Made by a program: the position numbers and the translations under genes
In this document: positions 47,771 through 57,081 of the stretch, one piece after another
How the letters are laid out: each line of letters begins with the position of its first letter
Position numbering within the stretch: the stretch's first letter is position 1
Source of the DNA: Veillonella_A intestinalis
Lineage (GTDB): Bacteria > Bacillota > Negativicutes > Veillonellales > Veillonellaceae
DNA length: 64,000 nucleotides
Reading direction: 5' to 3'
Assembly (NCBI RefSeq): GCF_943192895.1
Contig: NZ_CALPCB010000001.1
Span: forward strand, 62,001-126,000
Notes under the pieces: model-generated
What the model was told of the DNA's origin: nothing
The model's input: the letters and a program-made list of their open reading frames with translations, nothing else
The model's database searches: none

Positions 47771-48798
47771 AAGTATTACAAAATACCTTATATGTTATGA
47801 CTCCGGATATTTACCTAGCGACAGCAGGTGAAAATGTAGTTTTGAAAAAAGACGGTGATACGTTAGGTCGGTATCCTTTGCATAATATTCAAGACATCGT
47901 AACGTTTGCGTATAGTGGGATTAGTCCTAAGTTATTAGAACGTTGCATGGAACAGGGTATCGGTATTGCATTTATGACTAGTCATGGACGTTTAATTAGT
48001 CGTATGCAGGGGCGTTCACAAGGTAATATTTTATTACGCCGTGAGCAATATCGATTATGTGATGATACAGAGCGAGCACTGGCAGTGGCAAAGCATGTAA
48101 TTACAGCCAAAATATATAATGAAAAATGGACATTGGAGCGTTACATTAGACAATATAGCGAACGCCTTGATACGAGTCGCTTGAAAAGTGTGTCTAACAC
48201 GTTAACAGCCTATACTAAACAATGCACTTCCTCTGCCAATATGGCGCATTTGCGTGGTATTGAAGGGGTGGCTCAATCTGAATATTTTAGTGTTTTTGAT
48301 GATATGATTTTAAATCAAAAAGAGTCGTTTCAATTTACAATACGGTCTCGTAGACCTCCATTAGATCGTGTTAATGCGTTATTGTCTTTTATGTATAGCG
48401 TACTCGCTAATGATGTGGCTAGTGCTTTAGAGTCAGTAGGCCTTGATGCTTATGCCGGTGTTATGCATGTAGATCGGCCGGGGCGGATTTCCTTTGCTTT
48501 AGATTTGTTAGAAGAGTTGCGTTCACCATTGGTAGATCGATTTGTATTGTCTTTGATTAACCGTAAAGTAGTTAACAGTAAGGATTTTTCAGAGGAAAGC
48601 AATGGAGCGATTTTAATGAATGATGATGCTCGACGAACTGTAGTAGCTAAATGGCAGGAACGTAAAAAAGAAACATTAGTGCATCCATTTTTAGAGGAAA
48701 AGATTCCTTGGGGTTTGGTGCCTTTTGTACAGGCTCTTTTATATGCGCGTTTCTTACGTGGCGACTTGGACGCATATCCACCTTTTATGTGGAAATGA
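47767..48798 (+). CDS. cas1: Cas1 integrase (type I-C)
   Basis: 343 residues; its ATG overlaps the cas4 stop. The family layout is LYVMTPDIYLATAGENVVLK, LRGIEGVAQSEYFSVFDDM (metal-ligand Glu, about 165), GVMHVDRPGRISFALDLLEE (His and Asp ligands, about 232-246). It inserts new spacers at the leader end of the arrays together with Cas2. Confidence 0.96.
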   Translation: MKVLQNTLYVMTPDIYLATAGENVVLKKDGDTLGRYPLHNIQDIVTFAYSGISPKLLERCMEQGIGIAFMTSHGRLISRMQGRSQGNILLRREQYRLCDDTERALAVAKHVITAKIYNEKWTLERYIRQYSERLDTSRLKSVSNTLTAYTKQCTSSANMAHLRGIEGVAQSEYFSVFDDMILNQKESFQFTIRSRRPPLDRVNALLSFMYSVLANDVASALESVGLDAYAGVMHVDRPGRISFALDLLEELRSPLVDRFVLSLINRKVVNSKDFSEESNGAILMNDDARRTVVAKWQERKKETLVHPFLEEKIPWGLVPFVQALLYARFLRGDLDAYPPFMWK

Positions 48799-48903
48799 TA
48801 GTCTAGACTGGATAAATTATATAGGCGACTATAAATGTGTGGTGAGCCTTAATTAGATAATGAAACAGTGTAATACAATGGTAATTAGGATGGATGTGGT
48901 AGT

Positions 48904-49194
48904 GTGTATGTATTAGTGACGTATGATATTAATACAGAAAGTACGGCTGGTAGACGTCGATTGCGCCAGGTGGCTAAAGTATGCCTTGATTACGGGCAAC
49001 GAGTTCAAAATTCGGTCTTTGAATGTAGTGTAGATGAGGGGCAATTTTGCTTATTAAAGCATAAATTGGAAAAAATCATTGATGCAGACATTGATAATTT
49101 GCGTTTTTATCGTTTAGGCAAAAATTATAAAAGTAGCATTGAAACTATGGGGAAAGATCCTTCTTATGATGTAGAAGGGCCAATGATTATTTAA
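48904..49194 (+). CDS. cas2: Cas2
   Basis: 96 residues starting at GTG (GGATGG upstream). YVLVTYDINTESTAGRRRLR holds the conserved Asp; QVAKVCLDYGQRVQNSVFEC and LRFYRLGKNY complete the ferredoxin-like fold. It bridges two Cas1 dimers. A terminator follows, then the leader of array 1. Confidence 0.96.
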   Translation: MYVLVTYDINTESTAGRRRLRQVAKVCLDYGQRVQNSVFECSVDEGQFCLLKHKLEKIIDADIDNLRFYRLGKNYKSSIETMGKDPSYDVEGPMII

Positions 49195-49224
49195 GCTAGA
49201 GATAGATTTATAGTTGTTTGTGTT

Positions 49225-49278
49225 AGAGTGCGAATAGTAAGTTGTTTATAAAAGTAAATTCAGTTCGCACTCTTTTTC
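49225..49278 (+). terminator. Terminator after cas2, at the front of leader 1
   Basis: AGAGTGCGAA pairs with TTCGCACTCT and is followed by TTTTC. A degenerate version (TAGTGCGAA/TTTCGCACTA) stands at 50576-50622 in front of array 2, which shows that the block terminator-leader-array was duplicated. Confidence 0.75.
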
Positions 49279-49385
49279 TTTTATGTTGATAATATATTAT
49301 AATGGATGAGAGTTTATTAACAATTAGTATTAATAATTTGATTTAGATATAGTGGATATGTGTTTTTTAGTTACTATATGTAGCA
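49279..49385 (+). promoter_or_regulatory. Leader of CRISPR array 1
   Basis: AT-rich, with TATAAT (about 49298) as a possible -10 box. It ends TTACTATATGTAGCA against the first repeat; leader 2 ends CTACTATATGTAGCA. This shared end is the probable integration signal for Cas1-Cas2. Confidence 0.7.
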
Positions 49386-50465
49386 GTCTTATACATGTGT
49401 GTAAGTGGATTGAAGTATGGTCAGCCGATTGAAACTGATGAAATATTAAGGTCTTATACATGTGTGTAAGTGGATTGAAGTATCAACACTTCGTTTTTCA
49501 GGGCCATTTACGGAGTGTCTTATACATGTGTGTAAGTGGATTGAAGTGGTAGCGGTAGCAGTGGGAACTGTTACCGCCTAAGTCTTATACATGTGTGTAA
49601 GTGGATTGAAGTCAGCTCCATATTTACAGCTCTCACATGCCAATTGTGTCTTATACATGTGTGTAAGTGGATTGAAGTATCTAAACTTTTTCCAGCTTCA
49701 AAATCCATTAAAGGTCTTATACATGTGTGTAAGTGGATTGAAGTGCTAACACGAGAAATAAAATTACATTTACAATACGTCTTATACATGTGTGTAAGTG
49801 GATTGAAGTCTCGATTTTAGCCTTTCTCTTTTCGGCTTCGGTCGTCTTATACATGTGTGTAAGTGGATTGAAGTGAGATCCAATTTATTTACTCCGTAAC
49901 AATGTCGAGGTCTTATACATGTGTGTAAGTGGATTGAAGTATCCATTCACGAATTTTTGTAGATTCGCTATTATGGTCTTATACATGTGTGTAAGTGGAT
50001 TGAAGTTGGTACTGGAGTTTGTAACTCATCATTTAGATTATGTCTTATACATGTGTGTAAGTGGATTGAAGTCAAATTTTGGAAAGATACCGAAACAGTA
50101 ACTTATGTCTTATACATGTGTGTAAGTGGATTGAAGTCTCGGCTGTATCAGCCTCATCTACGAGCCAATCAAGTCTTATACATGTGTGTAAGTGGATTGA
50201 AGTCAAATTTTGGAAAGATACCGAAACAGTAACTTATGTCTTATACATGTGTGTAAGTGGATTGAAGTCTCGGCTGTATCAGCCTCATCTACGAGCCAAT
50301 CAAGTCTTATACATGTGTGTAAGTGGATTGAAGTTTTATTTTTATTCATTGATTAACTCCTCAAAAAAGTCTTATACATGTGTGTAAGTGGATTGAAGTT
50401 CAAGCAATAATATTCCCCGCCTTGGTAAAGGGCGGTCTTATACATGTGTGTAAGTGGGTTGAAGT
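49386..50465 (+). CRISPR. CRISPR array 1 (type I-C), 17 repeats of 31 nt
   Basis: The repeat begins GTCTTATACATGTGTGTAAG and ends TGGATTGAAGT; CTTATAC/GTGTAAG forms its stem. Spacers are 34-35 nt. Two adjacent spacers (CAAATTTTGG... and CTCGGCTGTA...) occur twice in the same order (about 50073-50312). The last repeat has GGGTTGAAGT, and after a 26-nt spacer a degenerate repeat (GTCTTGTGCATGTGTG) follows at 50492. Degeneration at this end puts the leader on the left. The open frames across this region are artefacts of the repeats. Confidence 0.97.
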
Positions 50466-50517
50466 GTGGTCCCTGTCTGTTCGCTGAAATGGTCTTGTGC
50501 ATGTGTGAAAAAGTGGT

Positions 50518-50735
50518 AATTTTAACATATGATGAGATAGTATGATTTGTCTTATTTGAATTACTTGATTGGTGGTAGTGCGAATAATAAGTTAAATGTG
50601 ATTTATAAATAGTTTCGCACTAAAATTTTAATGTATTCTATAACTTTAGTGTAAGAATGAATTATTAGTAGTAAGTATTATTTATGATATATTCTAGTAG
50701 TGCTATATAGATAGTCTTTACTACTATATGTAGCA
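50518..50735 (+). promoter_or_regulatory. Leader of CRISPR array 2
   Basis: Contains the relic of the cas2-type terminator hairpin (50576-50622) and ends CTACTATATGTAGCA at the first repeat, as in leader 1. No gene is seen. Confidence 0.65.
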
Positions 50736-51177
50736 GTCTTGTGCTTATGAGCGCAAAGCGGATTGAAGTTCTTTATCCAAGGTATAAATGCAACAGCAAC
50801 TGGGTCTTGTGCTTATGAGCGCAAAGCGGATTGAAGTCAAGCTCGATTAGGCGCACGCGCCCTAAAAGAGGGTCTTGTGCTTATGAGCGCAAAGCGGATT
50901 GAAGTTTGATGGCTTTAATTTGTAATGCTCGTAAACCTTGTCTTGTGCTTATGAGCGCAAAGCGGATTGAAGTTTTGGCTATATCCAATATTTCTTCAAA
51001 TGGTAAAGTCTTGTGCTTATGAGCGCAAAGCGGATTGAAGTTTTCATACGACTTAAATCTGCATAAGAACCAACCAGTCTTGTGCTTATGAGCGCAAAGC
51101 GGATTGAAGTAGAAAAATGAAGCCTATTATTTGCTCGATGAACGTCTTGTACTTATGAGTGCAAAGCGGGTTGAAGT
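50736..51177 (+). CRISPR. CRISPR array 2 (type I-C related), 7 repeats of 34 nt
   Basis: The repeat begins GTCTTGTGCTTATGAGCGCA and ends AAGCGGATTGAAGT. It shares both ends with the array 1 repeat but has a different, 3-nt longer hairpin (GTGC/GCGC with flanking CTT/AAG). Spacers are 33-35 nt. The seventh repeat is altered (GTCTTGTACTTATGAGTGCA... GGGTTGAAGT), and a decayed repeat follows at 51212. No second cas set is present, so the upstream operon must serve it. Confidence 0.96.
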
Positions 51178-51336
51178 ATGATACCGAAGGTGAATTAAAT
51201 AATGATTGAAAGTCTTATGTTTATGATTGCCGTTTTTAAATCAACAATTATCTTTCTATATCATAATTAACTTATAGTTTTATTTTTATAAGTACAAGCT
51301 TGTCTGAAATACACCTCAAATATACTTAAAACAAAA

Positions 51337-51395
51337 AAGACTTACCTTGTTATTACTATCTTAGTTTATGTTAGTAATTTTAAGGTAAGTCTTTA
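51337..51395. terminator. Bidirectional terminator between the CRISPR locus and the autotransporter-like gene
   Basis: AAGACTTACCTT, ATTACTA and their complements TAGTAAT, AAGGTAAGTCTT form a long hairpin with A and T runs on both sides. Confidence 0.8.
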
Positions 51396-51435
51396 TTTTG
51401 ATTTTTATTTTTATTTTATTCCTATTTAAACCTCA

Positions 51436-52794
51436 TTATTTAAGTACAGTTCCTGCTATTTTTACAATATGACCATTAGTATGGATATTACTATTAGTAG
51501 GATCTTCATTTGTTAAGGTAGTTACATTTGAATCTTCTGTTGCATTCCAAATGGAATCTTTACTTAGTGTTAAGGTAATTGCCTGCGCTTGGTTATCAGG
51601 GTTAATAGAACCTGTTAAAATGGAGCCATTGGTGAGTGACAGATTAATAGTGCTAATAGAATCGGCTATGATTTGCCCGGTTAATTGCTGATTTTTAGCA
51701 GTAAATGTTAAATGTCCGCCATTTTCGCCTTTTGTACCCCAGCGGTTGGCGGCCGCTTTGATTAAGACATTTGTATTTGGCATAATGATTTCATTATTTT
51801 CTAAGGTTGCTGTCGCTTGGGTATTATTCACATGAATAAAAGCACCATCTGCGTAAGTTGTCAGTTTGGAGTTGCTTGCATCAAGTTGAGCAATACCGCT
51901 TTTCGCATCGCCTGAAAAACTTTGGTAGAGCATAAAGCCATTATCCACATGGCCCGTGAGATTTGAATTTACAATGGTTATACTATTTTTTCCTTCAATG
52001 ACGCCAATTTCGCTATCAGTGGCTTCACCAACGCCATTTTGTAAAGTAATATTACCGGTAGAATAAATGAGTGGACTGCCTTGGCCGCTAGTATGAAGGG
52101 TTGCTTCTGAAACATTGATAGTACCTTCACCATGATCAGTAGCTAGAGAGGCACTATGGGCCCCTTCTGTAGTGATTGTTACCTGCTTACCAATGACAAC
52201 ACCGTTATAGGTTGCATCAAGGCCACGTGAGGAGTCTTGTTTTGTGTGAATGGAAATATTATTAGCTTCAATATTTGCGTTTTTACCACTAGCAAAAACG
52301 GCATTAGCACCATTAGCATCTGTATTGATAGTAGTGCCATTTAGATAAATGGTACTACTAGGTGTAGCTAATATAGCTGCATTTTGTCCGTAAAAGTTAC
52401 TATTGTCTTCACTCGTTGTGTTGCCAGTTTTGGATATCTTTATATTAGTTACATTGGCAATGCCAGTTTTCTTGGCCATAATTACATTTTCATCAGATTG
52501 AGTATTAGTTAGCTCTTTATTCAATGTTTCGGTTCGAGCATTAACTATTTTAGAGGCACCATAATCATAGGCAGGGATTTCTGAAATGCTATGGTCACCA
52601 ATTGGCGGTAACATAGTAGCATTGGGCATAGGTGGGAGGGGAGGAATTTTGTTAAAATCTATTGCTGAAGCTGTATTAGCTAACACAGGATTCATAGCTA
52701 GGATTGTTAACATTGTGGACGTTAATAAAAGTTTTCGTGCAATGTTAGTTTTATTATGTGTATGTATTGTATTTTTATAAACGGTTGGTTTCAT
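51436..52794 (-). CDS. Secreted beta-helix protein, autotransporter passenger-like, without barrel
   Basis: 452 residues; AGAGGCG before the ATG. A long signal peptide (about residues 1-43, ending VLANTASA) resembles the extended signals of autotransporters. The body is Asn/Thr/Ser-rich with irregular strands (ILATPSSTIYLNGTTINTDA, GVVIGKQVTITTEGAHSASL), and the end has LTLSKDSIWNATEDSNVTTL, the passenger-to-barrel junction pattern of AIDA-type proteins. A C-terminal beta-barrel is absent and the terminator follows at once, so it is either a truncated adhesin or a freely secreted one. Confidence 0.7.
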   Translation of the reverse strand: MKPTVYKNTIHTHNKTNIARKLLLTSTMLTILAMNPVLANTASAIDFNKIPPLPPMPNATMLPPIGDHSISEIPAYDYGASKIVNARTETLNKELTNTQSDENVIMAKKTGIANVTNIKISKTGNTTSEDNSNFYGQNAAILATPSSTIYLNGTTINTDANGANAVFASGKNANIEANNISIHTKQDSSRGLDATYNGVVIGKQVTITTEGAHSASLATDHGEGTINVSEATLHTSGQGSPLIYSTGNITLQNGVGEATDSEIGVIEGKNSITIVNSNLTGHVDNGFMLYQSFSGDAKSGIAQLDASNSKLTTYADGAFIHVNNTQATATLENNEIIMPNTNVLIKAAANRWGTKGENGGHLTFTAKNQQLTGQIIADSISTINLSLTNGSILTGSINPDNQAQAITLTLSKDSIWNATEDSNVTTLTNEDPTNSNIHTNGHIVKIAGTVLK

Positions 52795-53101
52795 AATGCG
52801 CCTCTTTACTATAATAAAATAAAGTAGTATTGGTTAAATAGTTGCTTAATAAGCTATATAGTAAGTATATATAAAGCGCATAAATATAATATGAACTGGT
52901 GTATAAAATAGGTTGTGAGGCAAAATATATAATAAAAAAGTGGCAGAAATATATAAAGTAGAAAAGCAAAGGGAATATATAACAGAGAGAGTATATAACA
53001 AAGATAACAGTTGTAATGATTTATATTACATATTATAATGGTATCATGAGAAGATAGGTAAGTTATAGCGTTGAATAGTAGATTGAAAAGAGGTTTTTAT
53101 T
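52795..53101. other. AT-rich intergenic region between divergent genes
   Basis: 307 bp, about 80 percent A+T, with many TATATA words. It must hold promoters of both flanking genes, but no single one stands out. Confidence 0.4.
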
Positions 53102-54028
53102 ATGATGGAGGAAAAAGAAACAGTACACTTACATCAAAGAAATATAGCAAATACGGTGATGGTTTCAGAGGAAGCCATTTCGGAGAGAGCAGTTTCAAAA
53201 TCAGCAACTTCAGAGAATATCAGAGTTAAATCAAGTATGCCTGTTTTATTTATAGGACATGGTTCCCCCATGAATCTAATAGAAGACAATCCTTGGACTA
53301 AAGAATGGGAGAAAATAGTAGCGAATATACCTAAGCCAAAGGCTATTTTGATGATTTCGGCTCATTGGTATACAGCAGGTAGTTTTGTACAAGGGGATGC
53401 TGAGCCTGCTATGATTTATGATATGTATGGATTTCCCGAACCCATTTATGAGCTACAATATCCAGCACATACATCTAAATCGTTGATTGAGTGGATACAA
53501 ACTGTATTAGGTAGTGAAGTGTCAGTAAAAATGAATCGTGGTTATGACCACGGGGCTTATGCACCCTTATTAAAAATGTTTCCAGAAGCAGATATTCCTG
53601 TAGTTCAATTGTCTGTCGATTACCAGAAGGATGCTCGTCAGTGGTTTGCTTTAGGGCAAAAGTTATCTGCATTACGTGAGCAAGGTGTGCTTATTATAGG
53701 CAGTGGTGATATTGTTCATAATTTACGAATCATTAATCCCAATATGGGGAATAGTGCCTTGCTACAGGCTGAACAGTTTGAAGAAACTTTATTGCGTAAA
53801 TTAGATCCTACAATGGATAATGATTTAGAAGGTGCTTTACATTGGGAAATGTTGCCTGGTGCTCGGGTTGCAGCAGAGATGCCGGATCATTTAGCGCCAT
53901 TATATTATTGCTTAGGCGCTGTATTGGGTGAAGGCACAGTTAATCAGTTAACATTACAACCTGTTACTATTACTACTCATGATTATGTATGGGGGAGTTT
54001 GAGTATGACTAGTTTAGTTTGGGATTGA
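53102..54028 (+). CDS. Class III extradiol dioxygenase (4,5-DOPA dioxygenase/YgiD family)
   Basis: 308 residues with an unusual N-terminal extension of about 45 residues before MPVLFIGHGSPMN. The metal-site residues are His in FIGHGSP, ISAHWYTAG, NRGYDHGAYAPL and GSGDIVHNLR. The family opens catechol-type rings with a metal; in bacteria the real substrate is usually unknown. The extension may be a wrong start choice, since SSMPVLF has an internal Met, but AGAGG before 53102 favours the long form. Confidence 0.85.
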   Translation: MMEEKETVHLHQRNIANTVMVSEEAISERAVSKSATSENIRVKSSMPVLFIGHGSPMNLIEDNPWTKEWEKIVANIPKPKAILMISAHWYTAGSFVQGDAEPAMIYDMYGFPEPIYELQYPAHTSKSLIEWIQTVLGSEVSVKMNRGYDHGAYAPLLKMFPEADIPVVQLSVDYQKDARQWFALGQKLSALREQGVLIIGSGDIVHNLRIINPNMGNSALLQAEQFEETLLRKLDPTMDNDLEGALHWEMLPGARVAAEMPDHLAPLYYCLGAVLGEGTVNQLTLQPVTITTHDYVWGSLSMTSLVWD

Positions 54029-54037
54029 TAGAGCATA

Positions 54038-54086
54038 TATAAAATAGCCGCCATTCTAATTATGGAATGACGGCCATTTTATTTTC
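54038..54086. terminator. Bidirectional terminator
   Basis: AAAATAGCCGCCATTC pairs with GAATGACGGCCATTTT, A-rich left and T-rich right, between the convergent dioxygenase and BioY genes. Confidence 0.8.
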
Positions 54087-54119
54087 TATTTTATATATAC
54101 TAGTTTGAGTGAGCTTGTG

Positions 54120-54683
54120 TTAATGAGTCAGTGCTTGTCGGTTTAAGCTTTGAAGGGCATTAACAATTGGTACTTCCGCTGCCGATAAGATGATAATCAT
54201 TAGGAAATCAGCGGGAATATCAAAGGCAATTGCAACATGAAAGATATCACTTAGCGGCACGGCTTGATTCAAATATAAGGATAATATGGCAATTTTATAC
54301 GATAAGCCAAAGAGATAAGTAATGAAAATCCCTAGACAGTTAAGTCCAAAATAGCTTTTGCGACTGTGAAGGTGGTAGTGATGCTTCATATAGGATAGAA
54401 TCCCTGCTGTAAAAATAAAACCAATTAAATAGCCAAAGCTAGGACGGACAATATAGCCAAGACCGCCACCACCAGCGAAAATAGGAATTCCAATAAGCCC
54501 CATAAGCACATAAGTAGCTACAGCACCCCAAGCGTAGCGTGGTGGTAAAATGACCGCAGCTAATAATACAAAGGTAAATTGTAACGTGTAATAATCAAAG
54601 TAAGGTAATGGAATTTGAATGCGTGCTCCAATTGTTAATAATGCGATGATGAGTGCCGCACGAAATAACAAACGTGTTTTCAT
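54120..54683 (-). CDS. bioY: BioY, biotin uptake (ECF S component)
   Basis: 187 residues with five to six membrane segments. YYTLQFTFVLLAAVILPPRY-AWG, YVLMGLIGIPIFAGGGGLGY and RPSFGYLIGFI are typical of BioY. It captures biotin and usually works with the ECF module EcfAAT encoded elsewhere. Upstream, TTGTATACTTAAAATTAGGT with ATAGAAAG is a faint inverted repeat that could be a BirA operator, not convincing. Confidence 0.93.
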   Translation of the reverse strand: MKTRLLFRAALIIALLTIGARIQIPLPYFDYYTLQFTFVLLAAVILPPRYAWGAVATYVLMGLIGIPIFAGGGGLGYIVRPSFGYLIGFIFTAGILSYMKHHYHLHSRKSYFGLNCLGIFITYLFGLSYKIAILSLYLNQAVPLSDIFHVAIAFDIPADFLMIIILSAAEVPIVNALQSLNRQALTH

Positions 54684-54892
54684 AAAAAAGACCTCCTCTT
54701 TCTATACCTAATTTTAAGTATACAAGGGGAGGTTCTTTTTATCAACCTATTATTTTTATTGGGTTTACAATTATAGTGTTGCTAAATAGCTATGTTTAAT
54801 GTTTACAAGCTGCATTTTTTAATAAACTTAGTTCTTATATACCGATTACTAATGCATGAATGTTTAATATTCCCATATTCAATGAATTTGAA

Positions 54893-55819
54893 CTACATAA
54901 TGGTTGCCATAATTGCTTTTTGCATATGTAAACGATTTTCGGCTTCGTCAAAAATAACTTGAGCTTGCGCTTCAAATACGTCATTTGTAATTTCTTCTTC
55001 ACGATGAGCTGGAAGGCAATGCATAACTATGGCATCCGGTTGGGCTACATTAAGAAGATCTTGGTTGACTTGGAAGCCTTTGAAAATATTGAGTCTTGCT
55101 TCATATTCTGCCTCTTGTCCCATACTAGCATATACATCTGTGTAGAAAATGTCAGAATTTTTAGCGGCAATTAGGGGATCATTAAGAATTTCGATGGTAC
55201 CACCAGTTGCTTTGGCATCAGCGGTAGCTAGTTTAATAATTTCTTTATTAGGTTCATAGCCTTTTGGGCCAGCAAAGGTAAAATGCATACCGAGTTTAGC
55301 ACAGGCAAACATTAAGGAGTGAGCCATATTATTGCCATCCCCAATGAAGGTTAATTTCTTGCCTGCTAAGTTTTTACCCTTATACTCTACGGCTGTCATC
55401 ATGTCAGCCATAGCTTGGCAGGGATGAAGCAGGTCTGTTAATGCATTGATAACGGGCACATCCGCATATTTGGCAAGTTCCAAGACTGTATCGTGGGCGA
55501 ATGTGCGAATCATAATGCCATCTACATAGCGAGATAATACACGGGCTGTATCTTTTATAGGTTCACCACGACCCATTTGCAAATCTCGGCTCGATAGGAA
55601 TAAGCCTTGTCCCCCTAGCTGATAGATGCCTGTTTCAAAAGAGACACGAGTACGTGTAGATGATTTTTCAAAAATCATTCCTAAGGTTTTTCCTTGTAAG
55701 TAGGGATGAGGTATGCCTGCTTTTTGTTTTTCTTTTAGGTCTGTTGCTAGTTCTAATAATTGCCATACTTCTTCAGTTGAAAGGTCATGGATAGAAATAA
55801 AATCGTCGCCCTGTTTCAT
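54893..55819 (-). CDS. argF: Ornithine carbamoyltransferase
   Basis: 308 residues. FEKSSTRTRVSFETG carries the carbamoyl-phosphate motif STRTR (about 53-57); MIRTFAHDTV, HPCQAMADMMT (HPCQ, about 132), and VMHCLPAHREEE (HCLP, about 267) complete the active site. It makes citrulline from ornithine and carbamoyl phosphate. Last gene of argCJBDF. Confidence 0.97.
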   Translation of the reverse strand: MKQGDDFISIHDLSTEEVWQLLELATDLKEKQKAGIPHPYLQGKTLGMIFEKSSTRTRVSFETGIYQLGGQGLFLSSRDLQMGRGEPIKDTARVLSRYVDGIMIRTFAHDTVLELAKYADVPVINALTDLLHPCQAMADMMTAVEYKGKNLAGKKLTFIGDGNNMAHSLMFACAKLGMHFTFAGPKGYEPNKEIIKLATADAKATGGTIEILNDPLIAAKNSDIFYTDVYASMGQEAEYEARLNIFKGFQVNQDLLNVAQPDAIVMHCLPAHREEEITNDVFEAQAQVIFDEAENRLHMQKAIMATIM

Positions 55820-55873
55820 AAGTTGCTCCTTTGTTCGTATGCTCGTATGCTTGTATGAATGTATATAAATAGT

Positions 55874-57070
55874 TTAGTCTATATGCGTTGGTAATACGTC
55901 ATTTAAGACGGTAATGAGTTGATCTACATGTTCTTTAGTAATTGTTAAAGGCGGGACAAAACGTAGGACTGTATTAGCGGTGCAGTTAATAATAAGACCT
56001 TTTTGTAGGCAGTGATTCACAATATCACGACCTGGTTTAGTAAGCTCTACACCAACCATAAGGCCCTTGCCACGGACATCCGTAATTAAAGTTGGATACT
56101 GTGTTTTTAAGTGGCTTAATTGCTCTAATAGATACTTGCCTACTGTTGTGGCGTTAGCCATAAGCTGTTCTGTTTCGATGGCGGTTAAAACAGCATTAGC
56201 GGCGGCACAGGCTAGGGGATTGCCACCAAAGGTGGAACCATGGTCACCAGCTTTGAAGGTATGAGCTAGTTTATTTGTACTCAAAAAGGCTCCAATGGGC
56301 ACACCGCCAGCGAGTCCTTTAGCTAAGGTTACGATGTCTGGTTGAATACCAAATTGTTGGTAAGCAAAGAAGGTGCCTGTACGGCCCATGCCAGCTTGAA
56401 TTTCATCAATAATAAGAAGCACATCATATTTTTCACACAGTGTTTTTACTTCTTTAAGATAATTGGCAGATGGAATATGAACGCCTCCTTCGCCTTGGAT
56501 TGCTTCTAATAAAATGGCACAAGTTTTATCGGTAACTTTGGCTGTTAATGCGTTAATATCTCCGTAGGGTACATAGTCGAAGCCTGCTGGCAAGGGGCCA
56601 AAGCCCTGATGATATTTTTCTTGGCCTGTAGCCGTTAAGGTGGCGATGGTGCGTCCGTGGAAGCTGTGAAGGGCTGAAATGATTTGGATTTTTTCAGGAT
56701 CCTTAGCTGTTGCATATTTACGGGCTAGTTTAATAGCGCCCTCGTTAGCTTCGGCCCCTGAATTGGCAAAAAAGACTTTATCCATGCCGCTTAAGGCTTT
56801 TAATTTGGCAGCGGCTTGAGCTTGTACTTCTGTGTAATAGAGATTAGAGCAATGGATCATTTTACTGGCTTGCTCTGCAATGGCTTTTACTAATGGTGGA
56901 TAATTATGGCCTACTATATTAACAGCAATCCCGGCTAAATAGTCTAAATATTGTTTCCCATTCGTGTCATAGAGGTAAGGCCCTTCGCCATGGTCAAGAA
57001 CGATATCATACCGTGCAAAGACTGGGAAATAATCTTGTTTATCGTGATTTATAATGTCGGTTGTATTCAT
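55874..57070 (-). CDS. argD: Acetylornithine aminotransferase
   Basis: 398 residues, class III aminotransferase. FFANSGAEANEGAIKLARKY (cofactor-binding), IIDEIQAGMGRTGTFFAYQ and the PLP Lys in VTLAKGLAGGVPIGAF (about 245) are clear. It converts N-acetylglutamate semialdehyde to N-acetylornithine. It lies 11 bp after argB and shares its transcript. Confidence 0.96.
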   Translation of the reverse strand: MNTTDIINHDKQDYFPVFARYDIVLDHGEGPYLYDTNGKQYLDYLAGIAVNIVGHNYPPLVKAIAEQASKMIHCSNLYYTEVQAQAAAKLKALSGMDKVFFANSGAEANEGAIKLARKYATAKDPEKIQIISALHSFHGRTIATLTATGQEKYHQGFGPLPAGFDYVPYGDINALTAKVTDKTCAILLEAIQGEGGVHIPSANYLKEVKTLCEKYDVLLIIDEIQAGMGRTGTFFAYQQFGIQPDIVTLAKGLAGGVPIGAFLSTNKLAHTFKAGDHGSTFGGNPLACAAANAVLTAIETEQLMANATTVGKYLLEQLSHLKTQYPTLITDVRGKGLMVGVELTKPGRDIVNHCLQKGLIINCTANTVLRFVPPLTITKEHVDQLITVLNDVLPTHID

Positions 57071-57081
57071 GGGGCTCCTCC

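Noticed and set aside
49571..50387. Open reading frames with repeated HVCKWIEV or MCVSGLK words on both strands
   Set aside because: They are translations of the CRISPR repeat and spacers with no ribosome sites.
49386..51211. Spacers targeting the resident prophage
   Set aside because: I compared several spacers by eye with the phage genes and found no convincing match; a full alignment of all spacers on both strands would be needed.
54684..54760. BirA operator upstream of bioY
   Set aside because: The inverted repeat is weak and departs from the usual TTGTAAAC/GTTTACAA halves.
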